DNA of 64,000 nucleotides. Source: Linepithema humile (lineage: Eukaryota; Arthropoda; Insecta; Hymenoptera; Formicidae). Below the pieces are notes generated by a model that did no database searches, was not told where the DNA came from, and saw only the letters and a program-made list of their open reading frames with translations. Each line of letters starts with the position of its first letter. Position 1 is the stretch's first letter. The DNA lies in the NCBI RefSeq assembly GCF_040581485.1, contig NC_090134.1, positions 20,855,698 through 20,919,697 of the forward strand. Reading direction: 5' to 3'. The position numbers were made by a program, and so were the translations under genes. Positions 38,331 through 51,200 of the stretch are shown one piece after another.

Positions 38331-39802
38331 TTAATGTTTATTGTAGGACATTTTATGTTGATTGTGTAGCTCTGTTGTTACATTTGCACATGCTAATATG
38401 CATTCATCCAAGGTCTTAAAATTGTTAAGAGTTCCTCCACGGCCTGAATAAATAAACATATTACACTCTTGTCTATTGATGTTATAATAATATCTTTCTT
38501 CGTTTTTTTTGCCGTAACCTGAACTAAATTCTTCTTTGCAATCTGTAAGAAAAATATATAATATATTAGTTAAAAATCCATATCGTAGTACGTGTAGTAA
38601 ACTGTAAATAAGATACAATATATTAACTTACATACAATGTAATATTTGATAATGTCTTCATTGTTATAAAATAAAAATTACAATTTTAATTTCCATTTAT
38701 TCGTGACATTTAAGGGGTTACCTGCACTTAGAAGGTCGAAAAAAAGCACTTTTTGGGAATTTTTTTTAAGATTTGTATAAGTATTTATAAAAATAAGTTT
38801 CAGCATATGACAGACGTATATTCTAAGAGTATTACAAAAATTTTTCATGCAAAAATATTGATTTTTAAGCGTGTGATGGCGATTTTCCCAGAGGTCCTAA
38901 AAAAAAGGTGTCTTGCGGTGACCACTGTAGCTTTTGACTGGTTTATGTAAAATAAAAAAATCCCGATTGCATTAGTTAATATAAGAGTATAGCGGATCCC
39001 TGATCAAAGGTTTTAGCGAAATTTTAGTTTTTAATAAAATGACGGACTTATAAAAAAAAATTTTGAATTTTCGGGAAAAAATCGCGCGTTTTTTGGTTAT
39101 AAAAAAAAGTTTTTTGAAGAAAAAAAAAATCCTACAATCAGGGACCCATAAATTGTGTCTGAAATAAGCACAAAAAATTTCAGACCGATCGGTTAAGCCG
39201 TTTTTGAATTACAATGGTCACCGACTTTGAAATCGTAGTTTTGAAAAAACATTTAGTCTTTTTTACGAAATATTTTATAATAAAAATTTTTTTGGGGATT
39301 TACACATAATCATCTATTCCAAGACCATATAATGAACCTTCTGCTTCCTCGGATGCTATAGCCACTTCGAACCGTTTATACACACATACATCTTCGAAAA
39401 ATACATTCGAAGGCCTAGGATAAAAAGGCCTAAATATGTCGACTTGTTTTTCGTAGAACACAAGTAGGCACATATAACCGCTACCGCTCCGTCAATTATA
39501 GTCGGATTAGCTTGAAAATTTATGACGACACTTTTGGGATGTTGTACTTTAAGAAAATGTCGAAATCTCAAAATCAATTTTTTTTTAATTACTGACTGCA
39601 GGTAACCCCTTAAATATATGTATATTTTCAACGATGCAGTTTTTTCAAGTTATGTTTAAAAAATTGTAATAGCAAATGTAATATAAAGATGTTTAATGTA
39701 AAAAGAAAAATACATACACAAATGTTTCGGATATGCTATTGTCCCGTAAATTAACGTGCTAACGATGACTAGCACAAATAATGACCAAGCTTTGTAATCC
39801 AT
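38331..39802 (-). CDS. Kunitz-fold protein I lacking the Cys14-Cys38 pair
   Basis: Exons 39718-39802 (signal peptide MDYKAWSLFVLVIVSTLI) and 38331-38542 join in phase 1, 98 residues. The domain shows CKEEFSSGYGKKNEERYYY and MFIYSGRGGTLNNF: Cys2 is Gly, Cys4 is Arg, P1 is Lys. The C-terminal tail is longer than in H and rich in Asn, His and Lys, with a possible N-glycosylation site (NVTT). The intron is 1175 bases because of an 896-base TTAA-flanked insertion. The U element is at 40328-40555. The TATA position seen in G and H is degraded here. Confidence 0.88.
38714..39609. mobile_element. Non-autonomous piggyBac-like element in the intron of gene I
   Basis: 896 bases bounded by GGGGTTACCTGCA and its inverse TGCAGGTAACCCC, with TTAA on both sides (38710-38713 and 39610-39613). 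The interrupted flank matches the uninterrupted intron of genes G and H. TTAA duplication is typical of the piggyBac superfamily. The frames inside do not resemble a transposase, so it would depend on a partner element. Confidence 0.88.
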
Positions 39803-40327
39803 TTTATTCCTGTTTATGTTTCAATTTGTGTAGCAGTAGCGTCTCTCTAATGTATAATCGCCAATAATTTTTTTAACAATGACGAAGGCTGTAATCTGAA
39901 ATTGCATATCCATCTTTATGCTTATTTCATGTTAAAAATACTATATCTGTTAAAATGCTGAATTATTTTAATTTTTACTTGCATATTGAAATATCGTTCA
40001 GCATTACAAAAATAATAAAGTCGTTCGCGAAAAATTTATTATAAAAAATGCGATACAGTTGTATTGAAACTTTCAGAGAAGTTTTTTTGAGTTGAATTAA
40101 GATCAACTTTAAATCATTTTATCTTATTTTCAGATTGTAATATCAGATGTACCGTAAATTAACAATGTAAATGTATGTCGGATTTAACTAGATGCAAAAC
40201 GATATAAAAAGACAAATTTAATACAAACCAAAAAGTACAAAGTAAATAAATTTAATAACAAACTTAATTTAATACTAACCAATAGAAGTAAATTTGTTAA
40301 TAACAAAAATGATCAAGATAAACATAC

Positions 40328-40555
40328 CAGATTTCGAAAAATTTGATCTCTTCAATTGGCAGAACCGATAAGTTCCTCGTCTCGTCGTATATGTTCCAAC
40401 AGATCGAGAGCTCAAGGAACCGTTTGCTTAGACAACGAAATGCCGAATGTAGGATTATGATCGATCCTGCGCCGATTCTTTCAGGTAACAACGTAGTCAG
40501 CATGCGCACTAGTCTGGCAGTTATGTAGCCGATAAATCGCTGTTGCGTATAGTGC
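40328..40555 (-). promoter_or_regulatory. U element of gene I
   Basis: Conserved block ending in a GGTATG donor (40326-40327 is the GT). It has the GCGCATGCTGAC core and the TATACGACGAGACGA motif. Confidence 0.6.
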
Positions 40556-40854
40556 GATGTAGCCTCAAAAGAACGGCATAACCGTTTCTAATAAATTTTC
40601 GCTACAATGCAAATTCAGATTTCTCGCCAATCATAATGTATATATGTTCATTTCCTAACATTTCTATAATGTTGCAGTACTATAGTACGTTTTTTTCATT
40701 TCTTGCTAATTTTTCTACATTTCACAAATTACAAATTACATATATATTCGTATGTTTGATTTTATTGCAGTCAATTATTTCATATAAAACTATTGTGCAA
40801 ATGTCTCATAAAAATTTGCACATTCTTTCAATTAGTATTTTTATTTACAACTTT

Positions 40855-41780
40855 TTAAACATCTTTGCATGTACGTTTGCATTCCTCGTAGGTTTTGAAA
40901 TTATTTTGGTTTCCACCACAACCTCCATACAAAAAATGTTCGCAATTATTTACATCATCGAGATAAAAATATCTCGGTTCATATATTCTGCAAGCACCTG
41001 AATCGTACACTTGGTGGCAAACTGTAAAAAAGTGCAGTATATATTAATATATCACAATAAAATATTTTATAGTGCCGTCGTGATAAAATTAAATTGACAA
41101 CTTCAATTTCTTATGACTTATAATATCATCTTAACTATTACAAATATCTACATTTTGTAGAATCTGATTTCTTTACATTACATTAAAACTATTGTAGCCC
41201 AGGCAGAAAATTCCCTCGATCTTCCCTGAATATATACGGGCCCCGTATGGGAAATATTAACTTGGAAAATCCGGACGGGTTCTGGCTTTTCGCTGTAAAT
41301 TTTCCACGATTTTTCCCAGATTTTGGTTAAAAAAGATCTAAGTATCTGTATTTTTCCTGGATCTGGCCGGGTCCAATCAAGGAAAAACCAGTAATTTTTA
41401 CTCTGAATCTTTAGATTATTCTAACGGTCGCCCTAGGGGCTCCTAGGGGTAGGATTCCAGGATAATTTCTAAAAAAAACTGTGGGAACAAGCCTGAGCCT
41501 GGGTACATTTTTAGATAAAGGATCCGTCAATGCTCGCCGTCCCCCATCACACATGGGTCCAAGCTAAATTTTCCGAACAAATCCAAGCTATACTTGGGGA
41601 AAAATATTTAGGGTCAGACTTTCTTTTAGACTACATTTCTACCTGGGAATAGTCAATGCAATAAAAATATACTGCAATCAATGTAAAAAACTTACGTTTT
41701 GGTTTACTCTTAGTTACTGCCTCATGTGTTAACGTGATAACAATAAGAAACACAAATAACAAATATGTTTTAAAAGCCAT
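40855..41780 (-). CDS. Secreted Kunitz/BPTI inhibitor J (P1 Arg)
   Basis: Exons 41696-41780 (signal peptide MAFKTYLLFVFLIVITLT) and 40855-41021 join in phase 1, 83 residues. Six cysteines at classical spacing: CHQVYDSGACRIYEPRYFY, FLYGGCGGNQNNF, CKRTCKDV-stop. P1 is Arg, followed by Ile, compatible with inhibition of trypsin-like proteases. The intron carries a 452-base insertion (41197-41648). The U element at 42463-42588 is truncated. A conserved 3' motif lies at 40760-40773. Confidence 0.92.
41197..41648. mobile_element. Inverted-repeat insertion in the intron of gene J
   Basis: Starts with CCCAGGCAGAAA and ends with TTTCTACCTGGG, an imperfect terminal inverted repeat. The flanks ATTGTA and ATAGTCAATGCA are continuous in the intron of gene K, so the insertion is directly visible. 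It is richer in GC than the intron. No clear target duplication or coding frame, so its class is uncertain. Confidence 0.75.
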
Positions 41781-42462
41781 ATTTAAATATGTGATGTTCT
41801 CAGTTATAGTATTGCGATTCTTCGACGTAATATCGCTAAAAATTTTCTCGTAAACAATTTAGACTCAGATCTGAAATAGTATATCCATCTTTATGCTTAT
41901 CTCATATTAAAAATACTATATCTATTAAAGTGCAGAATAATTTTAATTTCTACTTGTATATTGAAATGTTGCTCCACGTTACAAAAGCAATAAAGTCGTT
42001 AGCAAAAAACTAATTATAAAAAATGAGATACAACTGCATTGAAACTTTTTGAGAAGTTTTTTTGAGTTGAATTAAGATCGATTTTTAATTATTTTATCTT
42101 ATTTTCACATTGAAATATCAGCTCTACTGAACAATGTAAATGTATGACCGATATCACATTAAGATATTAAGAACAAAACATTGTTGACATTTTCAAATGC
42201 TGCCAGTTGACTTAAACGAAACAATAAAATTTGTCCACAAAATTATTTCCAAATTTATAGAATTTTTAAACAGCCTTGTGCATAATCGATGCAAAAACGT
42301 AATTTGAGACACTTAATTGCATATGAAACGACATAAAGAAACACAAGTTTAATACAAACTCAAAAGTGTAAAGTAAGTTAAAAAGAAAAATAACAAATTT
42401 TATTTAATATTAAACAATGAAAGTAAATTTGTTAATGACAAAATTGATTTTAAAAAACCTAC

Positions 42463-42588
42463 CAGATTCCGAAAAATTTGTTCTCTTCACTAGGCAGAAT
42501 CGTGTTAAGAATCGAAAAATCTCTCGTCTCGTCGTATATGTGCCAGCAAATCGAAAGCTCAAGAGAAACTGTTTGCTTATGGATAGAT
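42463..42588 (-). promoter_or_regulatory. U element of gene J, 5' half deleted
   Basis: Only the donor-proximal half remains (nearly identical to 43824-43950). At about 42588 it changes abruptly into sequence that normally lies 3' of a Kunitz domain exon (here that of gene K). Confidence 0.6.
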
Positions 42589-42737
42589 GAATTATTCCAG
42601 TCAATTATTCCATATAAAACGGTTGTACAAATGTCTGATTAAAACTTTTTTATATATATTCTTTCAATTCTGGTTTATTCTTAGTTAAGAGTAAACCAAT
42701 ACATATTCTTCCAATTAGTATTTTTATTTAAAACTTT

Positions 42738-43201
42738 TTAAGCCTTTTTGCATGTCTCTTCGCATTTCTCTAAGGTTAGAAACCTATTTTCGTTTCCACC
42801 ACAACCTCCATACAAAAAACTTTCGCAGGTGTTTGTATATTGTTCATAAAAGTATCTCCGTATTGACATTGTGCAATAACCAGTATCGAACAATTCGTAG
42901 CAAACTGTGAAAAGATACAGTACATATCACAATGTGCACAATAAAATATTTTATAGTGTTGTCATCGTGATAAAATTAAATTGACAACTTCAATTTCTTA
43001 TAACTTACATCATTTTGACTATTACATATATATACATTTTAAAGATTCTGATTTCTTTACATTATATTAAAATTATTGTAATAGTCAATGCAATAAGAGT
43101 TTATTGCATTCAGTGTAAAGAAACTTACATTGTGGTTTTTTGTCATGCGCGAACGTGGCAACAATAAGAAGTGCAAATAACAAATATGTTTTTAACTCCA
43201 T
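42738..43201 (-). CDS. Secreted Kunitz/BPTI protein K (P1 Thr)
   Basis: Exons 43129-43201 (signal peptide MELKTYLLFALLIVATFA) and 42738-42904 join in phase 1, 79 residues, the shortest intact member. Six cysteines at classical spacing: CYELFDTGYCTMSIRRYFY, FLYGGCGGNENRF, CEETCKKA-stop. P1 is Thr. Its signal exon is 12 bases shorter than in its neighbours. The U element is at 43824-44070. The closest relative is psiL. Confidence 0.9.
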
Positions 43202-43823
43202 ATTTATACGTGTAATGTTTCAATTTATAGCAATTATGTTTCTTCGACGTAATATCGCCAAAAATTTTGTTGAAATTAATTATACGTCTACTGCAATCTG
43301 AAACTACATACCCATATTTATGTTTATAACATATTAAAAATACTATATCTGTTAAAATGCAGAATAATTTTACTTTTCACTTGTGTATTGAAATGTTGCT
43401 CCACGTTACAAAAGTAATAAAGTCGTTTGCGAAAAAAACTAATTATAAAAAATGAGATATGATTGAAACTTTCAAAGAAGTCTACTGAAAAATATAAATG
43501 TATGTCGAATTTCGCATTGAGATATTCCAAAAGCAAGACATTGTTGACATTTTCAGATATTGCCCGCTGACATGAACAAAACAATAAAATTTGTCCATAA
43601 AATTATTTTCAAATTTATTGTAAAATTTTAAACGGTCTCGTGCATAACCGATGGAAAACGTAATGTGAAACACTTAATTGGATATGAAACGACATAAAAA
43701 AACACAAGTTTAATACAAACTCAAAAGTGTAAAGTAAGTTGAAAGGAAAAATAACAAACTTTATTTAATATTAAACAATAAAAGTAAATTTGTTAATGAC
43801 AAAATTGATTAAAAAAAACCTAC

Positions 43824-44070
43824 CAGATTCCGAAAAATTTCTCTTCACTAGGCAGAATCGTGTTAAGAATCGAAAAATCTCTCGTCTCGTCGTATATGTG
43901 CCAGCAAATCGAAAGCTCAAGAGAAACTGTTTGCTTATGGATAGATGAAAGTCAAAAGCATGTAGGATCGCGATCGATCCTGCGTCAATTCCTTCATGTA
44001 ACAATGTGATCAGCATGCGCAATAATCTGCCAATTACGAAGCCGATAAATCGCGAATATCATCGCTGTCG
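43824..44070 (-). promoter_or_regulatory. U element of gene K
   Basis: Full-length conserved block with a GGTAGG donor, the TATACGACGAGACGA motif and the GCGCATGCTGATC core. Confidence 0.6.
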
Positions 44071-44320
44071 CGTATAATGCGATGTAGCCTCAAAAGAACT
44101 GCATAACCGTTTCTAATAAATCTTCGCTGCAATGCGAATTCAGATTTCTCGCCGATCATAATGTACATATGTTTATTTGCTAACATTTCTGTAATGTTAC
44201 AGTATGTAGTACATTTTTTTAAATTTTACTAATGTTTCTGTGTTTCACAAATTACAGTTGTACAAATGTCTCATGAAAACTTTACATATTCTTTCAGTTA
44301 GCATTTTTATTTAAAACTTT

Positions 44321-44788
44321 TTAAGCCTTTTTGCATGTCTCTTCGCATTCCTCTAAGGTTGGGAAATTATTTTGATTTTCACTACAATCTGCAAATAAAA
44401 ACGATTCGCAGATCCTCTTATATGGATCATAAAAGTATCATAACATTATGCAATATCCGGAATCGAAGAGTTCGTAGCAAACTCTAAAAAAATACAGTAT
44501 ATATCACAACGTGCACAATAAAATATTTTATGGTGTCGTATCGTGATAAAATTAAATCGACCACTTCAATTTCTTATGACTCTTATATCTTTTTGGCTAT
44601 TACATATATATACATTTTCAAGATTCTGATTTCTTTACATTATGTTAAAATTGTTGTAATAGTCAATGCAATAAAAGTTTATTGCACTCAATATAAAAGT
44701 AACTTACATTTTGGTTTATCAGCTGCTATCTCATACGTTACGTGGTAACAATAAGAAGCACAAATAACAAACATGTTTTAAAATCTAT
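44321..44788 (-). pseudogene. Kunitz gene relic L (psiL)
   Basis: Close relative of gene K with several lesions. In the signal exon (44708-44788) the start codon is ATA, and an in-frame TAA lies within the hydrophobic core. In the domain exon (44321-44481) a 6-base deletion accompanies an in-frame TGA shortly after the second cysteine, and the YGGC motif reads FADC. A GTAAGT donor and the U element (45035-45285) remain. Clearly non-functional as a Kunitz protein. Confidence 0.92.
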
Positions 44789-45034
44789 ATTTATATGCGC
44801 AATATTTCAATTTATAGCAATTGCGTTTTCTCCGACGTAATATCTTCAAAATTTGCTTTGAGATTGCTCACAACTGTTCTGAAGTTAAAATGACTTATTG
44901 TAAGTACCTATATAATAAAAATTATGATAATGTATTCCTGCTGATGGTTTTATGTTGAAAAATAATAAAGTTTATTTAGTATTAAACAGTAAAAATTAAA
45001 TTGTCGACAATAATAATTATTAAGAATTATTCAC

Positions 45035-45285
45035 CAAATATGAATAAATTTTTTCTTTTTATTAAACAGAATCGTGTTTGATATCGTTAAATTCTTCGTT
45101 TCGTCGTATGGTTCTAGCAGATCGCGAGCATGAAAAACATTGTCGTCAGACGGCTGAAAGGCATATAAGCTCACGAAGGATCCTGTGTTGATACCAAAAT
45201 TCCTTTCACGCAAAAAGCTTACGCGATAGTCGCAAGCAATTACACAGCTAAAGAAGATACGAATATCGTCGCTGTTGTTTGTCAT
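45035..45285 (-). promoter_or_regulatory. U element of psiL
   Basis: Conserved block with a GGTGAAT donor and the TACGACGAAACGAAG motif. It is retained although its gene is dead, and it marks the right end of the minus-strand array. Confidence 0.55.
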
Positions 45286-45299
45286 GAGATAAACGCCTA

Positions 45300-48200
45300 A
45301 AAGAGTGTCCGTCAGAAATTTCGCAGTAATAAATATCGGATTAAAATATTCATCGCAATGAGAATTGATTGACGAACGCATTCGTGATGTTCAGAGCTAA
45401 TATTTACAAATGAAATAGTTTCAGCTCTAGACGTTTGTCTTCCTGAAATGTCCTCGTATTATTTTCTTTATTTTCGCAATTTTTTGATAGTTAGATACAT
45501 ACATAATTTTTGTAAAAATTAATCTACAAACAACGACAGACAATTTTTGTTAATCATAAATTTGACAGTTTAGACTTTGCATTATTAAATCTCTTTTTTG
45601 CATAGAGTTTGCTTTATAGAGCACAAAATGCTTTCGTTATACACTTTTTTAGACCTTATTTAAACTTTTTTTCACACCTAAGTTTTTTAAAAATTTTTCA
45701 TAAAGAAATGTATTATTTGCGTCAAATTAGTACAAATTATTAGTACAAATTTTGGGGATATGACAAGACCGGATTTTATATAATTATTTCTTTTGCCAGC
45801 TGCACCGCAAGCTATTCTCTCAGTTTCTCGCGCGAATAATTTCCATAGCCCTCAAAGAGAACCCACGTGAGACAAGGACAGGATGAAACAGTGTGCGAGG
45901 AAGTAATAGAACGGATCTGTAGCAGTGAGATATGCATACAACTTCGTGAATCTGGAGCAATTTCCCGCTGTCTGTTGCGGAATGTTGGCGTTAATCGTGA
46001 ATTGGACTTGTTTGCCGATTCGCGGTAGATTCACACTACAAAGCCAACAACATTTCAATCGGGAAACTATTACCGTTGAGTCACAACATTAGATAATCCA
46101 CGTTAGCTACTCGAGTGTGTAGATTACGTTTCATTCCATTGAAAAATTCACCAAAAATCCCTGTTTTTCAGAAATAACTTGTGAAAAATATTGTTTCAAA
46201 TCTTTTTTCAAGTATGCAAAAATAAACATATTTAACGATCCCACACGTGAAATCAGGATATTGAAAGTGTCTTACACACATAAATTAATCTTTTCGGCAA
46301 ACGCACGGAATTGCCACAGGCAGTCGCGCAATAGTAAATGGTCCGAGGGCCCTTGCGTTGATACCGCTGTGTGGACACGCGAACATTTAATAATGTACAT
46401 TAAAAAATAATTGCGCATTCCGCAGAAAGAAGGCTTTTAAGCCGCAGCATACATTACGAGCCAGTCAGATCTACAAAGAGCTCCGCGCCGCGCGGAATAT
46501 TTCATAAAAGTTAAATCTCCCTAAAATTACTTACTCGCCTGGCCCCTCCCGACTACTTCTTCGGGATAAATATGCTTTCAGTGTTTGCACACTTTGCGTC
46601 TTATCAACTTTACGTACGAAATGCAACCAGAAGCAAAATGAAGAGCGCCCGAATTAATATCGCTCGCGTAATATTTGACATGCAATTTTCTTTTTAATGT
46701 AAATTTTTTTCTTATCTCATTTTCATACATTTAGCTGCGGGAAGATGAAAATTTTCTTGCGCAACGATTTTGGAATCGTTTCGCTACGGGTGTGAGTTTA
46801 TCGAGAGGAAGTAACGAACGACCGCATAATAACAAATGGCGCAAGGGACAACACCGCTGTAAGACTGCGGACGAACGCCGTTCGGTGTAATATCACGCGC
46901 TAAGGTTTACCGCACGCGTGATATTGCACCGGTTTTGCAATGCAACGCAACGTAACGCAGCGTAACGCCTTCCACGTCCCTTATCCGCAATCTACATTTT
47001 CGTTATGACGTTAGCCGCGGTGTGTGAGATTACAGTTTCACAGTAATTATAATATCACACCGTGTATCCTTGACAGAATCGTCTTTGCTACGATAACGGA
47101 AGCACAAAAATTAAAATATAGTGAAACTTAAATTTTCAGTTTATTAACTTCGCATATTTTAGTTTATCTATTCAATATCGCTGTTGTATATCTTTAAATG
47201 TCTGATTAATTAATGGAGACATTGATCTTTTCAATTAAATTTTTCTAATCTTTTCTTTTATTGTTAAAGAAAGAAAATGCATGCACGTCCGTGCTAAGAG
47301 ACATTACCATCGACAGTCGACACTTTGCTGTGCCGCGAAAGACAAGAGGAGTTACGGGGCGCCGTTTCGGCTGCACAGTCGTTCCATTTTTTTCATTATC
47401 TTTCGCCGCTGGCAAACTCGGCGTCTTCGGTCTTGGCGCGGCGGCATTCTTCCGACACTGTATCAGGAAATTAATATCCCGCGCGGCGAGTGCGACTCTC
47501 TTAAACGCCGACAGACAAGAAGACCGCGTTTGAACGAGCATCGGGTGTATCGCGGTTAATTCAACTCCGTCCTCGAAAAGGGATATTTCGCCGGAGTCCG
47601 TAACGATATCTCGCGAGCGCGCTTGAAAAATGAGTACGCCGTAATGACGCCGCGCAGCTAAGTATCTCGGCGGTGACTATCCGTCATAATCTGTTCGTGC
47701 GTCGGTGTACGTGCACATTTACACAATATCGTCGTCGCCGCCTTCATCGTCGAGTCTCGCGCCGCGGTGGTTCGCGGGGGATATCGTGACGGCGGTGTCC
47801 ACCTCGGAGATAGCAACGGAAAATGGATAGCGCGGCGGATTCCGCAAATTGCACGCGACCCAATTATGCGATCTAATGAGCGACGTTAGGGCAATTTATC
47901 CCGGAGGCGTTGCCGCGTCGCCGGCAAAGTTTTAATCAAGGTGTTTCTTAACTGCAATCACGTCTATAGTTATTCGCTGGCGTCAATGTTAATGTGTGCG
48001 TGCGCGCGCGATTATTAGCCGAATTGTGAAAACACAAAGGCATGTCGATGTGTAAAGATGTGTTTTCGACATTGCGGCGCGGAAGGTGAAAATAAGAAGG
48101 TTATTTTGATGAAAACTAGGTAAGATGAAAATTTTATCCGAGCGTCTATCGTCACATCTATTCAGCACATATAAACTGAAAAATGTTTCTCGCAAAGCAC

Positions 48201-51200
48201 CGAGTTATCGTTTGGACAAATAGTAATAATCCAATACAGCAAACGCCGCTGCAACACAAATATAGACTGCGGCGCACTTCGAGATAAATGCATAATAAAT
48301 ATACACAAGTTAGGAATGCCAAAGAATGTCGCTATGTTCTGTTTAATTTCCTCGAGATACCTTGCGTCTTGAATAAGTAATGCGAGTAAACGCGAACTAG
48401 CCGGCTTTCAAGTGCGCAGGAGCCAAAGAGAATATATGACATCTTCTCAACTTTTATCCGCGACGTTTTTTTTTTAAAGAACTCGGTGAAACAAACGACA
48501 TTCGCGAAAGTGCACAATATGCCCTTTTCTTTAGTCTTCTACATCATGACATATCTCACAAATGTAAAAAAACTCAGAAACTACACCGCTAAATATTAAA
48601 TGACGAGATAAACAAGAATGTACGACGACTTCAATAAACGTCAAGCGTCAAGAAATATTCACATACAGATATTTCAAGTTTGTCGCATTATTATTTATCC
48701 AAATAATAATATCTAAATAATATCTACATTGTATCGTGAGCAATTTGCAGTCGATTTTTCTTCAACAAATATCTCGAGATATATTTCATTCGACAGAATT
48801 TCGATATAGAGCAAACATAGCCTGGCTATTTCCCTATTTTCCCTATTTTGATGTTCTGTAAACACAGCCGAATGAAAAACGAAGATGATGCGGAAACCGC
48901 AATATTTCCGGCCGTATTATAGAAAATATTGAAAAACGCTTTCGAATCAATCGTGCGAATTCCTGATCGTACATCTAAGTGTATTCTTCGTCGGAATGGA
49001 ACGTTGTTTTCTATCACGACTATCATGTCCGCTCCAATAATACCAAGAACATTTTTCACACAACCAACCAGCTTTTGCGGATCACCGTTAGGTTTCTTCC
49101 TCTGTAGTAAAGATTTATGTTGCTATCCATTAGTCGAAAATATGTATAAATCATGTTTACTTCCATATATTAGATTAATATCAATAATCATTATATTTAT
49201 CCATTAAGAAAATTAATGATTAGAATGAATAAAATAACAAGATCAAAAGTTTGTATCTAAATATACTTAAAATATATTCTTTGCAATCGAATGAAGTCAC
49301 TGAAAATGATTTGATTGCCAAAAAAAATTAAATTAGAATGCATTTTTTTAATCGACAAATACTTCATATATCAGATTACGTTGAATTATTCTTTCACATT
49401 CTGACGCACATCCATCAATCACGGTCGCCAGAGTCTACTAATCTTATTGTCCATCTTTCATAAGAAATTTATTATGTCAGTTAATTCACGTTTTTTATGC
49501 CGTCAAGACATATTTTTTTATGACTTCATGAGAAGTGATCGAGTACGGATATAAATTTTTCTATTACGACATAATAATAGCAAAAGAAATACTCGCGAGA
49601 AAACTTTTGCGGATAAATGCATAAATTGATATTCTTAATTGTTTTTTAAATATTTAGATAACAAAACCTTTTATTTTTTTTTTAATTTAATTATTTTTGG
49701 AAAATAGTGTGATGTATTACAAGCATTGACAAACGGTGTTATGTCATTGATATTCGTCAATCTGTGACGAGCATCAATATTTGATACCATCAAACTATGC
49801 GCGATATATTGGTGAATCATACTCAAATATTTGTCTTTAATTTCAAGCGTGCTGTTGCTATAAATTTATTTATAACTCAATGATTATTTGTTTCATAATA
49901 AATATAACAACTGTTCTTAACAATGATAATAATTTCGATATTGTATCGTAATTATTTGTCATAGTATGTAAAGTATCGAACTAAGAAATATAGCGTTCTA
50001 GCGTGGCAAAAGTTTTAAAATTATGCCTTTGGATTCCTGCGCCGATTTATCTGACTACTCAGAAGGATCGATAGAGAGCAGAACACGTAAGATGACAGAA
50101 CAGAAGAAAGATGTTGGTTCGTAATCGCAACGTATACCTAATTTGCTGCAATCATGGATAGAATTAATGGCACAACTATTTTTTTCGCTAGCATTTTCGC
50201 TGCGCTATGAGTTTAAAGCTTTATCTTGTCAATATATGTTTGTCGTTCCAATTAATTCGTTACATTTACGTATCACATTTGACTCAACATCAACAAAGTG
50301 TTGTTTTCCGTTTTTATCTGCAAGATGTTACAATTTAATTAATTACACTTGAATTTTTTATATATCTTGCAGACTATTAAACAGCTAAAATACAATTTTC
50401 AATGAACTTTCTTGGATTTGGATTATCTCTGCATTAAATTAACCAACAATTAGGAGTCGTGCGAATTCATTTAGGCTGGATGGTAATCGTAGTGCGACTT
50501 TCCGCTGCTAGGAACATTGTAATTAACCTTTCGAGTTAACCATTGCGTACAACTTGCTAAAATTGCACTTTCGACCTTTCGAGGTTCCTGCGAAAATCTT
50601 CTCAGACAAGATTCTGTAACTTCTGGTATACTTAAAATTACCCCGAGTGGCAATTACACTTTAGGTGCACGGATAAACATGGGAGTCGGAAATACGAATC
50701 GACGAAGAGGAACGACGTTTCTGTAAATGTTGCAGCAAACGCTACCCGTACGCTAAATGCGCGCCATTACGGTGCCGCGATGTCGTCGTATATCTTGCCA
50801 CAGGCTTATAATTTCGTTCTAGGAGAAATTAGGCACTGTGGCGCGCACGCGCGTTGCATGCACGGCATTCAGTGCAAATTGAATTTGCATAACATATCCA
50901 CCGATCACGGCTCGACGACGCAGTCGTGAGTCTTGTGCGCTACGTGTCTACGCGCAGACTGCACATCCGTTCCGGTGGAGTTCAAAATGGGTCATCAAAC
51001 ATTCTAGTACATTGCAGTCGTTGATGCTCCGACTTGAATTTCTAGGAAACCATTGTTGATGTGCCGTGTTATTTAGCTGTTCTCGTTTGGAGGAAGTAAT
51101 ATAGACCGGAATATGATCAAAGTATCAGTTGTGTAAGATCTCGAATATGCGTGCGATATATTCGAATTTGTTACATCAATTTAAGTTTCAATAACACATA

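Noticed and set aside
38753..38950. Plus-strand frame within the intron of gene I
   Set aside because: It lies inside the TTAA-flanked element and has no transposase features.
33673..40555. Regularly spaced repeats that might suggest a CRISPR or satellite array
   Set aside because: The units are 2.25-kb gene-plus-flank duplications in a eukaryotic genome, not short repeat/spacer units.
43771..44022. Minus-strand frame beginning Met-Arg-Met-Leu, with similar ones at 40297 and 52366
   Set aside because: These lie in U elements; indels break the frame between copies, so the sequence is conserved as DNA, not as protein.
45852..46058. Minus-strand frame with several cysteines
   Set aside because: The cysteine spacing does not fit Kunitz, there is no splice partner, and no family was recognised.
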